Made by a program: the position numbers and the translations under genes. Below the pieces are notes generated by a model. That model saw only the letters and a list, made by a program, of their open reading frames with translations. It had not been told where the DNA came from and made no database searches. Below are positions 8,662 to 14,468 of a stretch of 50,351 bases of DNA, in pieces. Every line of letters begins with the position of its first letter. The stretch's first letter is position 1. The DNA comes from UBA2428 sp002343545 (GTDB taxonomy: Bacteria; Bdellovibrionota; UBA2428): the NCBI GenBank assembly GCA_937952285.1, contig CALFZE010000047.1:1-50351 (forward strand). Reading direction: 5' to 3'.

Positions 8662-9444
8662 ATGTCCATCGCGATTTCGGCCCGCGGATTGAAGAGGAGC
8701 TTTCAACGTAAGACGCGCGAGCCCGGCATGGCCGCGGCCGTGAAGGCCTTCTTCCGTCCCAAAGTCTCGACGAAGTGGGCCGTCGCGGGCCTCGACTTCC
8801 AAGTCGCCGCCGGCCAAGTCGTCGGGCTCGTGGGGGCGAACGGCGCGGGCAAGACGACCTTCCTCAAGATGGCCGCCGGACTCCTCCACCCGACCGAGGG
8901 CGAGATCCGCGTGCTCGGCCACGTGCCGCACGAACGCGATCCGAATTTCCTGCGCTCGATCGGCATGGTCATGGGGCAAAAGTCGCAGCTTTGGATCGAC
9001 ATCCCCGCCTCGGAAACGCTCGAGCTGCTCGCCGCGGTCTACGACATCCCGAGCGAGGTCTACCGCAAGCGCCTCGACGACCTCGCGCGTCTCTTCGACG
9101 TGAAAGAACATCTCGGCGTGCAGGTACGCCGTCTCTCGCTCGGCGAACGCATGAAGCTCGAGATCGTCGCGGCCGTGCTGCACGAGCCCCGGCTGCTGCT
9201 CCTCGACGAGCCCACGATCGGACTCGACGTCGTCGCGAAGGATCGCATCCGCGGCCTCGTGCGCGATTACAACGTCGAGAAGGGCACGACGATCGTGCTC
9301 AGCTCGCACGACATGGACGACATCGCCGAGGTCTGCCACCGCCTGCTCATCATCCACCACGGCGCCCTGCGCTTCGACGGCAGCGTTTCCGAAGTCGCGA
9401 GCCTTAAGAGCCTCGTGCTCGAGACGCTCAGTTCCCCCGCGTGA
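8662..9444 (+). CDS. ABC-2 type exporter, ATP-binding protein
   Basis: 260 residues from ATG 8662 (a GTG at 8656 is also possible). ATP-hydrolysing subunit of an ABC-2 exporter. Walker A GANGAGKTT, signature LSLGERMKLE, Walker B LLLLDEPTIGLD and switch His in SSHDMDD are all intact. The N-terminal extension (SFQRKTREPG, about 40 residues before the core) is typical of ABC proteins paired with ABC2_membrane_6 (DUF990) permeases. Followed by two such permeases, so the three genes make a complete exporter. Substrate unknown; drug, polysaccharide or lipid are all possible. Confidence 0.92.
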   Translation: MSIAISARGLKRSFQRKTREPGMAAAVKAFFRPKVSTKWAVAGLDFQVAAGQVVGLVGANGAGKTTFLKMAAGLLHPTEGEIRVLGHVPHERDPNFLRSIGMVMGQKSQLWIDIPASETLELLAAVYDIPSEVYRKRLDDLARLFDVKEHLGVQVRRLSLGERMKLEIVAAVLHEPRLLLLDEPTIGLDVVAKDRIRGLVRDYNVEKGTTIVLSSHDMDDIAEVCHRLLIIHHGALRFDGSVSEVASLKSLVLETLSSPA

Positions 9445-9454
9445 GCCCGTCGCG

Positions 9455-10264
9455 ATGACCCTGCACTGGAAGCCGCGGGCCTACTACCGTATCCTACGCA
9501 ACGCCTTCATCTCGGACCTCGAGTACCGCTCGAGCTACTACATCCTCTTCGCGGCCTCGTGGATCACGGTCGCCATGGAGCTCGCGCTCTTCCGCCAGAT
9601 CTATAAGGGGCGCCCCGAGGTCGGCGGCCTGCCGGCGAGCGTCGTGCCCGCCTTCATCGTGCTCGGCATGTTCCTGCGCTACGGCTCCACGCTTTGGAGC
9701 ATGATCTCGGAATGCGTCGAGGAAATCCGCAACGGGAACTTCCGCCGCTTCCTTATCCAGCCCATCCACTATCCCTCGTACTTTTTCGCGAAGGCCATCG
9801 GCCCCAAGATTCCGACCTGGACGCTGAGCCTCGTCACGATCGTCGCGCTCAAGTTCTTCCCGGGCTTCGACGCGCTCCTGCCGCCGGGCACGCGCCTTCC
9901 CTTCTTGGTCGCGGCCGCGCTCAGCTACGTGCTCATCTGGCAGATCTACCTGCTCATCGTGTACCTCGGCTTTTGGTTCGAGGAAGCCCACTTCCTTTCG
10001 GTCGCCTTCAATATTGGGGTCGGCATCCTGTCGGGATCGCTGCTCCCGCTCGACTGGCTCCCCGACGCGGCCGTGCGCTTTTTGCGCCTGACCCCGCTGC
10101 CGCTGCTCGGAGACTTCCCGATGCGGACGGGACTCGGGCGGCTGGACGCGGGCGAGTTCGAGATCCGCGCCCTGCAGGCCCTGCTCTGGATTTTGGCCCT
10201 CATCCCGCTCCTCGCCTGGACCAAACGCCGGGCGCTGCGCAGCTACGAGTCGTTCGGAGGCTGA
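9455..10264 (+). CDS. ABC-2 exporter permease 1 (ABC2_membrane_6/DUF990 type)
   Basis: 269 residues with about six hydrophobic segments. N-terminal residues with SDLEYRSSYY followed by a membrane helix, the central MISECVEEIRNGNF segment (the coupling-type loop ending in RRFLIQPI), and a C-terminal LPLDWLP motif are characteristic of this permease family. Begins 10 bp after the ATPase stop, and the next permease begins 3 bp after its own stop, so it is one operon. Forms the membrane channel, probably as a heterodimer with the next gene. Confidence 0.88.
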   Translation: MTLHWKPRAYYRILRNAFISDLEYRSSYYILFAASWITVAMELALFRQIYKGRPEVGGLPASVVPAFIVLGMFLRYGSTLWSMISECVEEIRNGNFRRFLIQPIHYPSYFFAKAIGPKIPTWTLSLVTIVALKFFPGFDALLPPGTRLPFLVAAALSYVLIWQIYLLIVYLGFWFEEAHFLSVAFNIGVGILSGSLLPLDWLPDAAVRFLRLTPLPLLGDFPMRTGLGRLDAGEFEIRALQALLWILALIPLLAWTKRRALRSYESFGG

Positions 10265-10267
10265 CGC

Positions 10268-11077
10268 ATGGATCGCATTCGGCAAAGCCTGGCCACCCTC
10301 GCGCGTTGTTTCGCGATCTGGGGCGCGCTCGTGCGCAACTCCTTCGTGCGAAGCCTCGAGTTTCGGCTCGAGTTCGTGGGCCGCGCGGTGGTCGAAGTCG
10401 TTTGGATGGGCAGCCAGATCCTGACCTTCCAGGCGGCCTTCCGCTACGCCGCCGACCTCGGCGGCTGGACGCCCTCGGAGATGTGGTTTTTCATCGGCAC
10501 GCTGCTCGCCTTCGACGGGCTCTACGTCACCTTCATGCACCCGAACCAGAACCAGTTCGGCGCGCTCCTGCGCAACGGCCAGTTCGATTTTTACCTCATC
10601 TACCCGCTGCCGAGTCTCTTCCTCGCGCTCTTCCGCTTCGTGAACGTGCACGGGATCATCAACGTCGCGCTCGGACTCGGGCTCACCGTGTGGGCCGCCA
10701 CGCGCCCCGACATCCACGTGAACGTCGCGTTGTGGCTCCTCTACGGCCTGCTCGGCATGGGTGTCGTCGCCGGTCTCGCCATGCTCGTCACGACGATCGG
10801 GTTTTGGACGATCCAGAACGCGAACCTCATGTGGTTCTTCTTCGAGCTTTATCGACTGGGTTTTCGACCGGAGTCCTTCTACGCCTCGTGGCTCCGCCGC
10901 ATCTTGCTCAGCATCTTCCCGGCGGCCTTCTTCTTTTCGGTGCCGGTGCAGCTCGCGCTCGGTAAACTGGGCGGCTTTTGGTTCGTCTGGCCTTGGCTCC
11001 TGGTCGGCGTTCTCATGAGTCTGGTCGCCGTGACTTGGCGGGCCGGCCTCAAGCGATACGAAGGCGCCCTCAGCTAG
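10268..11077 (+). CDS. ABC-2 exporter permease 2 (ABC2_membrane_6/DUF990 type)
   Basis: 269 residues, the same length as its partner, with about six membrane helices. The N-terminal RNSFVRSLEFRLEF, the loop LLRNGQFDFYLIYP (equivalent to RNGNFRRFLIQP of permease 1) and the C-terminal FPAAFFFSVP match the family. Ancient duplication of permease 1 is likely. Ends the operon; an 18-bp palindrome lies directly after the stop. Confidence 0.88.
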   Translation: MDRIRQSLATLARCFAIWGALVRNSFVRSLEFRLEFVGRAVVEVVWMGSQILTFQAAFRYAADLGGWTPSEMWFFIGTLLAFDGLYVTFMHPNQNQFGALLRNGQFDFYLIYPLPSLFLALFRFVNVHGIINVALGLGLTVWAATRPDIHVNVALWLLYGLLGMGVVAGLAMLVTTIGFWTIQNANLMWFFFELYRLGFRPESFYASWLRRILLSIFPAAFFFSVPVQLALGKLGGFWFVWPWLLVGVLMSLVAVTWRAGLKRYEGALS

Positions 11078-11079
11078 AC

Positions 11080-11097
11080 TGTCGGCGGCCGCCGACA
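11080..11097. repeat. Perfect 18-bp palindrome after the ABC operon
   Basis: TGTCGGCGGCCGCCGACA begins 2 bp after the permease stop codon. It is perfectly self-complementary with no loop and no T-tract, so it is a poor intrinsic terminator. It could be a dimeric protein binding site or a transcript-end stabiliser. Confidence 0.6.
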
Positions 11098-11191
11098 CGA
11101 AAGAGCGGCTTCCATCGCGGCTTCATCTTTGACGTCCTCAGCGCGAAGTGCCGCCTCACGCATAAAGCTCCGACTTTCAATTCCGAGGTCA

Positions 11192-11220
11192 TTGACAGGA
11201 CGCGGGCCCGGCTCTATCTC
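11192..11220 (+). promoter_or_regulatory. Promoter of tRNA-Leu
   Basis: Perfect -35 TTGACA at 11192-11197, 17-bp spacer, -10-like TATCTC at 11215-11220. The tRNA starts 24 bp further on, leaving a short 5' leader. Sigma-70 type by pattern. Confidence 0.6.
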
Positions 11221-11244
11221 GTTTGTGTCCGCGTCATTTAGAGT

Positions 11245-11329
11245 GCCCAGGTGGTGAAATTGGTAGACACATCATCTTGAGGGGGTGACGCCGCGAGGCA
11301 TGCTGGTTCGAGTCCAGTCCTGGGCACCA
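11245..11329 (+). tRNA. tRNA-Leu (anticodon GAG)
   Basis: 85 nt including an encoded CCA. Acceptor GCCCAGG (11245-11251) pairs with CCTGGGC (11319-11325), discriminator A, then CCA at 11327-11329. The anticodon stem TCATC/GGTGA encloses loop TTGAGGG, placing GAG at 11279-11281, which reads CUC/CUU leucine codons. A long variable arm (CGCCGCGAGGC) confirms a class II tRNA, and the T-arm has GGTTCGAGTCC. It stands at the left edge of an accessory patch, a common integration target. Confidence 0.97.
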
Positions 11330-11333
11330 TTCA

Positions 11334-11356
11334 CAGAATACCGGTCCGGTATTCTG
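11334..11356 (+). terminator. Perfect hairpin just after tRNA-Leu
   Basis: CAGAATACCGG at 11334-11344 and CCGGTATTCTG at 11346-11356 are exact inverse complements around one base, only 4 bp after the tRNA. No T-run follows, so it may be a processing or termination structure, or the remains of an integration site. Confidence 0.45.
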
Positions 11357-11411
11357 AACCCCCATTCAGACATTTGCGTTCGGTAAGAATTTTGCGACGG
11401 CTCGCGCATGA

Positions 11412-11752
11412 CGTCGAAAGCTAAGCCGATTCATCCAAGCCGTGAAGCGCAACTTGGATAGGTTCCCAAACGACTTCATGTTCCAACTCGACATGGACGG
11501 GGCGTCGCCATGCTCTCGAGTGTCTTGCGCAGCAAGATCGCCGTTCAGGTCAACATCGAGATCATGCGCACCTTCTTACGTTTTCGGGAACTCGCTTCCA
11601 CGAACACGCACCTTCTGCGAAAAGTCGACGAACTAGAACGGCGCGTGACCGGGCACGACGGACAGCTTCAGCAGATTTTTCAAGCCACCCGCGATCTCGT
11701 GCAGCCTATCGCGCCGGCGAAGCGCCCCATCGGTATCAAGCGCGGTCCCTAA
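11412..11752 (+). pseudogene. ORF6N-domain gene remnant, deleted and frameshifted
   Basis: Two pieces of one prophage/plasmid-type ORF6N protein survive. Piece 1 (frame from 11412, after an in-frame TGA) reads FIQAVKRNLDRFPNDFMFQL, the N-terminal ORF6N core. At about 11500 the frame shifts by one base and piece 2 reads GVAMLSSVLRSKIAVQVNI to RKVDELERRVTGHDGQLQQ and PIGIKRGP, the usual C-terminal half. The middle of the family (the segment ending YAFTEQ before GVAMLSS) is missing, so a deletion joined the halves out of frame. ORF6N genes are typical accessory or phage genes, and this one lies 82 bp after a tRNA. No functional product is expected. Confidence 0.85.
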
Positions 11753-11766
11753 CTCTTCCTCATTCA

Positions 11767-12450
11767 CTACGAGACTCTAAAGAGAGCTTCCAGCAGGGGC
11801 CATTCCCCCCGTGCTTCAAAAACATTCGCTTCGACGAGCCGAAAGCCCGCCTCCTCAATTTCCCGCAAGATGTCCGAACGGCGGCCCATGTAGCGTCCCG
11901 CGACCCCTCCGAACACCTGGCAACGCGACATCGGATCCCACATTTTCAGAACCGCTTCCGGCATCGTCGCCGGAGGGTCATCGCAATGCGTCCGCAAGAC
12001 GAAAATCCCCTTCTGCTTCAACGAAGATCGAACGTTCCGTAGAAATATCTTTCGATCATCTCCGATGATGCAGTGAAAACAATGATCGTCGAGGACGACC
12101 TCGAAGCCCCCTCCACCTCGGATTTCGGACACCATATCGACGACTTCGAAATTCGCGCCGATCCTACGATCTCGCCCCTTCCGTCGAGCCCAGTCGATGG
12201 CCTCAGGTACGATGTCCCAACCCGTCACCGCAAAGCCTTGCTGCGCGAGCCGCAGCGCCATTTCGCCATCTCCACAGCCCAAGACGAGGAGCTTCGCACC
12301 CTCCGACACCGCGCTCCGCTCCAAAGATTGAGCGTAAAACGCCTCCCTCAGTTTCAAGTCGTTGGCAGGACTGAACGACTCGCGCCGCTGAGACGTCAAT
12401 TGCCTATAAGCCGAAGCATGAATCCCCAGATAGTCCGTCTTCAACGTCAC
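11767..12450 (-). CDS. Class I SAM-dependent methyltransferase
   Basis: 227 residues. Motif I LLVLGCGDGEMALRLAQQG at about 53-71 binds S-adenosylmethionine; VTGWDIVPEAIDWAR is motif II with the ribose-binding Asp; FEVVLDDHCFHCI corresponds to motif IV. The C-terminal part has two Cys/Met-rich segments and no clear substrate domain, so small molecule or protein methylation cannot be told apart. Lower-GC codon use than the flanking housekeeping genes and its position between a tRNA/ORF6N relic and a toxin-antitoxin pair suggest acquisition by transfer. No Shine-Dalgarno is obvious before its ATG. Confidence 0.85.
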   Translation of the reverse strand: MTLKTDYLGIHASAYRQLTSQRRESFSPANDLKLREAFYAQSLERSAVSEGAKLLVLGCGDGEMALRLAQQGFAVTGWDIVPEAIDWARRKGRDRRIGANFEVVDMVSEIRGGGGFEVVLDDHCFHCIIGDDRKIFLRNVRSSLKQKGIFVLRTHCDDPPATMPEAVLKMWDPMSRCQVFGGVAGRYMGRRSDILREIEEAGFRLVEANVFEARGEWPLLEALFRVS

Positions 12451-12513
12451 GAACGAAAGTCTACTGTAGGCGAACTAGAACTCAAATTCGAAGGCGTACC
12501 TTGAGAACTGCGC

Positions 12514-12541
12514 TTCGATAGTCGTCCAGGAAGGGGCACCA
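12514..12541 (+). repeat. 28-bp direct repeat, left copy (tRNA-3'-end-like)
   Basis: Begins TTCGATAGTCGTCC and ends AGGAAGGGGCACCA. It matches the copy at 13273-13300 in 25 of 28 positions, the three differences all being transitions. TTCGA plus GGGCACCA resembles the T-arm and acceptor end of tRNA-Leu located 1.2 kb upstream, so it may be an old attachment site. Confidence 0.7.
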
Positions 12542-12551
12542 GAATCATTCC

Positions 12552-12586
12552 GATATCGGATATCTTGATATCGGATAACCGATATC
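12552..12586. repeat. GATATC cluster with an inverted repeat
   Basis: Four GATATC palindromes lie at 12552, 12559, 12567 and 12581. The last two form a perfect inverted repeat: GATATCGG (12567-12574), ATAA, CCGATATC (12579-12586). Lies between the methyltransferase start and the toxin gene; could be an operator for either. The rest of the stretch from 12587 to about 12690 shows nothing recognisable. Confidence 0.55.
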
Positions 12587-12702
12587 CCTCCGTCGCGTTC
12601 TTAAGCCTTTAAAACCATTCGGTTTGCGAGCCCCGAGTTTCCCAAATATCGAAGTGAGCCTATTAACGTGATGCATTCTCATTCGCACCTCCCGCGCTTT
12701 AC

Positions 12703-12723
12703 ATGTACATATAAAGTACGTAC
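12703..12723 (+). promoter_or_regulatory. Candidate brnTA promoter with flanking palindromes
   Basis: A -10-like TATAAA at 12710-12715 is bracketed by two 8-bp palindromes, ATGTACAT (12703-12710) and GTACGTAC (12716-12723). No good -35 is seen. BrnA antitoxins are known to repress their own operon, so these palindromes are natural operator candidates. A purine-rich AAGAAGAGG at 12728-12736 could be the ribosome site. Confidence 0.45.
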
Positions 12724-12786
12724 AATAAAGAAGAGGAATTCAGTTGGGATCCGAAGAAGGCCCGTGCGAACCTTCAAAAGCACAAG

Positions 12787-13014
12787 GTGTCTTTCCAAGA
12801 GGCGGTGACAGTCTTCTACGATCCTTTGGCGAAGTTGGCGGAGGATCCAGACCACTCGGCCGACGAGGACCGGTTCATCCTGATTGGGCACAGCCGTCGC
12901 CACAATCTGTTGTTCGTGGTTCATGTCCACCGAGAAGGGTCTGACGCGATCCGGATCATCAGCGCCCGCAAGGCGACGGCCAAGGAACGAAAGGATTTCG
13001 AGGAAATCCGATAA
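12787..13014 (+). CDS. brnT: BrnT-type toxin (DUF497), start codon apparently lost
   Basis: From GTG 12787 the product is 75 residues: VSFQEAVTVFYDPLA, then DHSADEDRFILIGHS and IRIISARKATAKERKDFEE, all hallmarks of BrnT ribonuclease toxins. The same frame upstream reads EEFSWDPKKARANLQKHK from about 12733, which is the conserved BrnT N-terminus, but it contains no ATG, GTG or TTG between the TAA at 12712 and the GTG. A full-length toxin would need a non-standard start; the GTG start removes the N-terminal strand and has no ribosome site. Paired with brnA 11 bp downstream. Toxin may be inactive or very weakly made. Confidence 0.85.
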   Translation: MSFQEAVTVFYDPLAKLAEDPDHSADEDRFILIGHSRRHNLLFVVHVHREGSDAIRIISARKATAKERKDFEEIR

Positions 13015-13025
13015 AGGAGAATGTC

Positions 13026-13250
13026 ATGCGCAGGGAATACGATCTCAAAAAAATGAACCTCCGGCCCAATCCCTATGCCGGCAAGCTGAAGCGCAGCATA
13101 ACGATCCGGCTCGACGTGGACGTGGTGGAATACTTCAAGAAGCTCAGTGAACAGGCGGGCACGCCTTACCAGTCCCTCATCAACGACTTCCTGAAGAGCT
13201 GTAAGGAACAGCAGTTCACCCCGAAGACGATCTGGAAGAAGACGGGCTAG
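13026..13250 (+). CDS. brnA: BrnA-type antitoxin
   Basis: 74 residues. RREYDLKKMNLRPNPYAGKL followed by a ribbon-helix-helix segment (SITIRLDVDVVEYFKKLSEQ, then GTPYQSLINDFLKSC) as in BrnA/CopG antitoxins, which neutralise BrnT and bind their promoter. ATG 13026 has a good AAAGGAGA ribosome site 5-6 bp upstream. The C-terminal tail (FTPKTIWKKTG) is a little longer and more basic than usual. Unlike its toxin partner, the gene looks fully intact. Confidence 0.88.
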   Translation: MRREYDLKKMNLRPNPYAGKLKRSITIRLDVDVVEYFKKLSEQAGTPYQSLINDFLKSCKEQQFTPKTIWKKTG

Positions 13251-13272
13251 CCGCACATTTCCAAGACGGCAG

Positions 13273-13300
13273 TTCGATAATCGTCTAGGAGGGGGCACCA
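13273..13300 (+). repeat. 28-bp direct repeat, right copy (tRNA-3'-end-like)
   Basis: Begins TTCGATAATCGTCT and ends AGGAGGGGGCACCA; partner of the copy at 12514-12541. Together the copies bracket the brnTA pair, 759 bp apart start to start. No anticodon or D-arm sequence is attached, so it is not a tRNA gene. Confidence 0.7.
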
Positions 13301-13305
13301 ATTTC

Positions 13306-13330
13306 AAGACCAAAAGCAATTTGGTCTTTT
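13306..13330. terminator. Intrinsic terminator after brnTA
   Basis: AAGACCAAA (13306-13314), loop AGCAA, TTTGGTCTT (13320-13328), then TT. The A-rich left and T-rich right flanks make it usable from either side. It closes the toxin-antitoxin unit and the accessory patch. Confidence 0.7.
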
Positions 13331-13446
13331 CTAATCCCCACTTCCCCCCTCCTCCCCCCAAAAAAGAATCACTGTGTTCCGCTCCATGGCGGAAGCGTCA
13401 AGATTTCGACGTCGCAGCCGTCCAACCCCTCGAAGACAATGGGCCA

Positions 13447-14316
13447 ATGAACCCACTCGCCTTGCGCACAGTCGGCCTCGCCCTTGGAGCCTTGTTAAGC
13501 AGCTCCGCCCACGCCGACGTGCTGAGCGAAGTTGAGGGGTCCGACGACCTCTACGTGGTGCTCGGCATCTCCCCCGACGATTCGGCTTCGACTCTCAAAT
13601 CCACCTTCCGTCAACGCGCCATACAGATTCATCCCGACCGTTGCGAAGCCGACCTCCGGCCGCGTTGCGAGAACGCCATGAAAAAACTGAACTCCGCCTA
13701 CGAAATCGCCGAAACTCCCGACCGACTCGCCGAATATCGCGCCGGCTGGATCGACGTTTGGGGAACTCGCATGACATCGCCCAGCGCAACGAGCCCCCAG
13801 CCGGCCAGGGCACGAACGAAGGCTCCTCAGAACCCGCGAGCATGGCATGGAGCGTGGGCTGCCTTCGACGAAAACCCCGAAGGCGAGTTAGCGCGAATTG
13901 TCCGCGAACGAAAGAATTGGGGTCCGCGCTACCGAGTACAGAACGTGGCCACTTACCTGGGCAATAATCTCGGAACCCTCGATGAGTACGAGCGCATCGT
14001 GCGAGCGATCGCGGACGAAGAGCTCCCCTATCTGGAGCTCCTACGCCAAACCGTTCTCGACGCCGACAACGCATCCCGAAAGCCCATGCCGTGGGCTCAT
14101 ACCCTCAACGCGATCCGCCTGCTCGAACGAGAAGGATCCGAGGAGGCCTACCGAATCCTCCAAGCGTTCCATCGGCGCGCAGCCTACCAGGACACGAGCT
14201 TCGGCAAGGTGGGACGCCAAACCGTCGCCGAAATTCTCGAAAAGATGGGCCGCCGCCATCCCCCGAAGGACTTCTGGAGCACTTGCCTAGACGCGCTGCG
14301 CTCGACCCTCCGCTAA
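13447..14316 (+). CDS. Secreted J-domain (DnaJ-like) protein
   Basis: 289 residues from ATG 13447, chosen because it begins a signal peptide (MNPLALRTVGLALGALLS, cleavage near SAHA-DV). Residues 33-100 are a J domain: DDLYVVLGISPDDS, helix II, the HPD motif at 62-64 (IHPDRC), and a C-terminal helix ending in AEYRAG. Two Cys follow HPD (DRCEADLRPRC). The rest is helical and unassigned. J domains normally activate cytoplasmic Hsp70, so export is odd: it may be anchored with the J domain outside, or use the fold for something else. Follows the accessory patch; the upstream C-rich tract 13339-13367 holds no gene. Confidence 0.75.
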   Translation: MNPLALRTVGLALGALLSSSAHADVLSEVEGSDDLYVVLGISPDDSASTLKSTFRQRAIQIHPDRCEADLRPRCENAMKKLNSAYEIAETPDRLAEYRAGWIDVWGTRMTSPSATSPQPARARTKAPQNPRAWHGAWAAFDENPEGELARIVRERKNWGPRYRVQNVATYLGNNLGTLDEYERIVRAIADEELPYLELLRQTVLDADNASRKPMPWAHTLNAIRLLEREGSEEAYRILQAFHRRAAYQDTSFGKVGRQTVAEILEKMGRRHPPKDFWSTCLDALRSTLR

Positions 14317-14468
14317 TCCGCCCGCCAAGCTTTTCCATAGGTTCAAGCCCCCCGGGGACGGCCCCAAAGCGTTCCGACATCGATCGGCCAGGCTCAAGAA
14401 ATCCCTCCGCCCGGTCGACACGAAGCATTGGGTATTTTCGTCGTTCTCGATTTGGGGAGTGAGAACCT

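Noticed and set aside
12514..12541. Possible tRNA gene ending in GGGGCACCA
   Set aside because: No D-arm or anticodon arm upstream, and the distance from the T-loop-like TTCGA to CCA is too long for a tRNA.
12744..12944. 66-codon frame starting at TTG 12744 with a good ribosome site
   Set aside because: It is out of phase with the clear BrnT sequence and encodes no recognisable protein; kept only as a sign that the toxin start is damaged.
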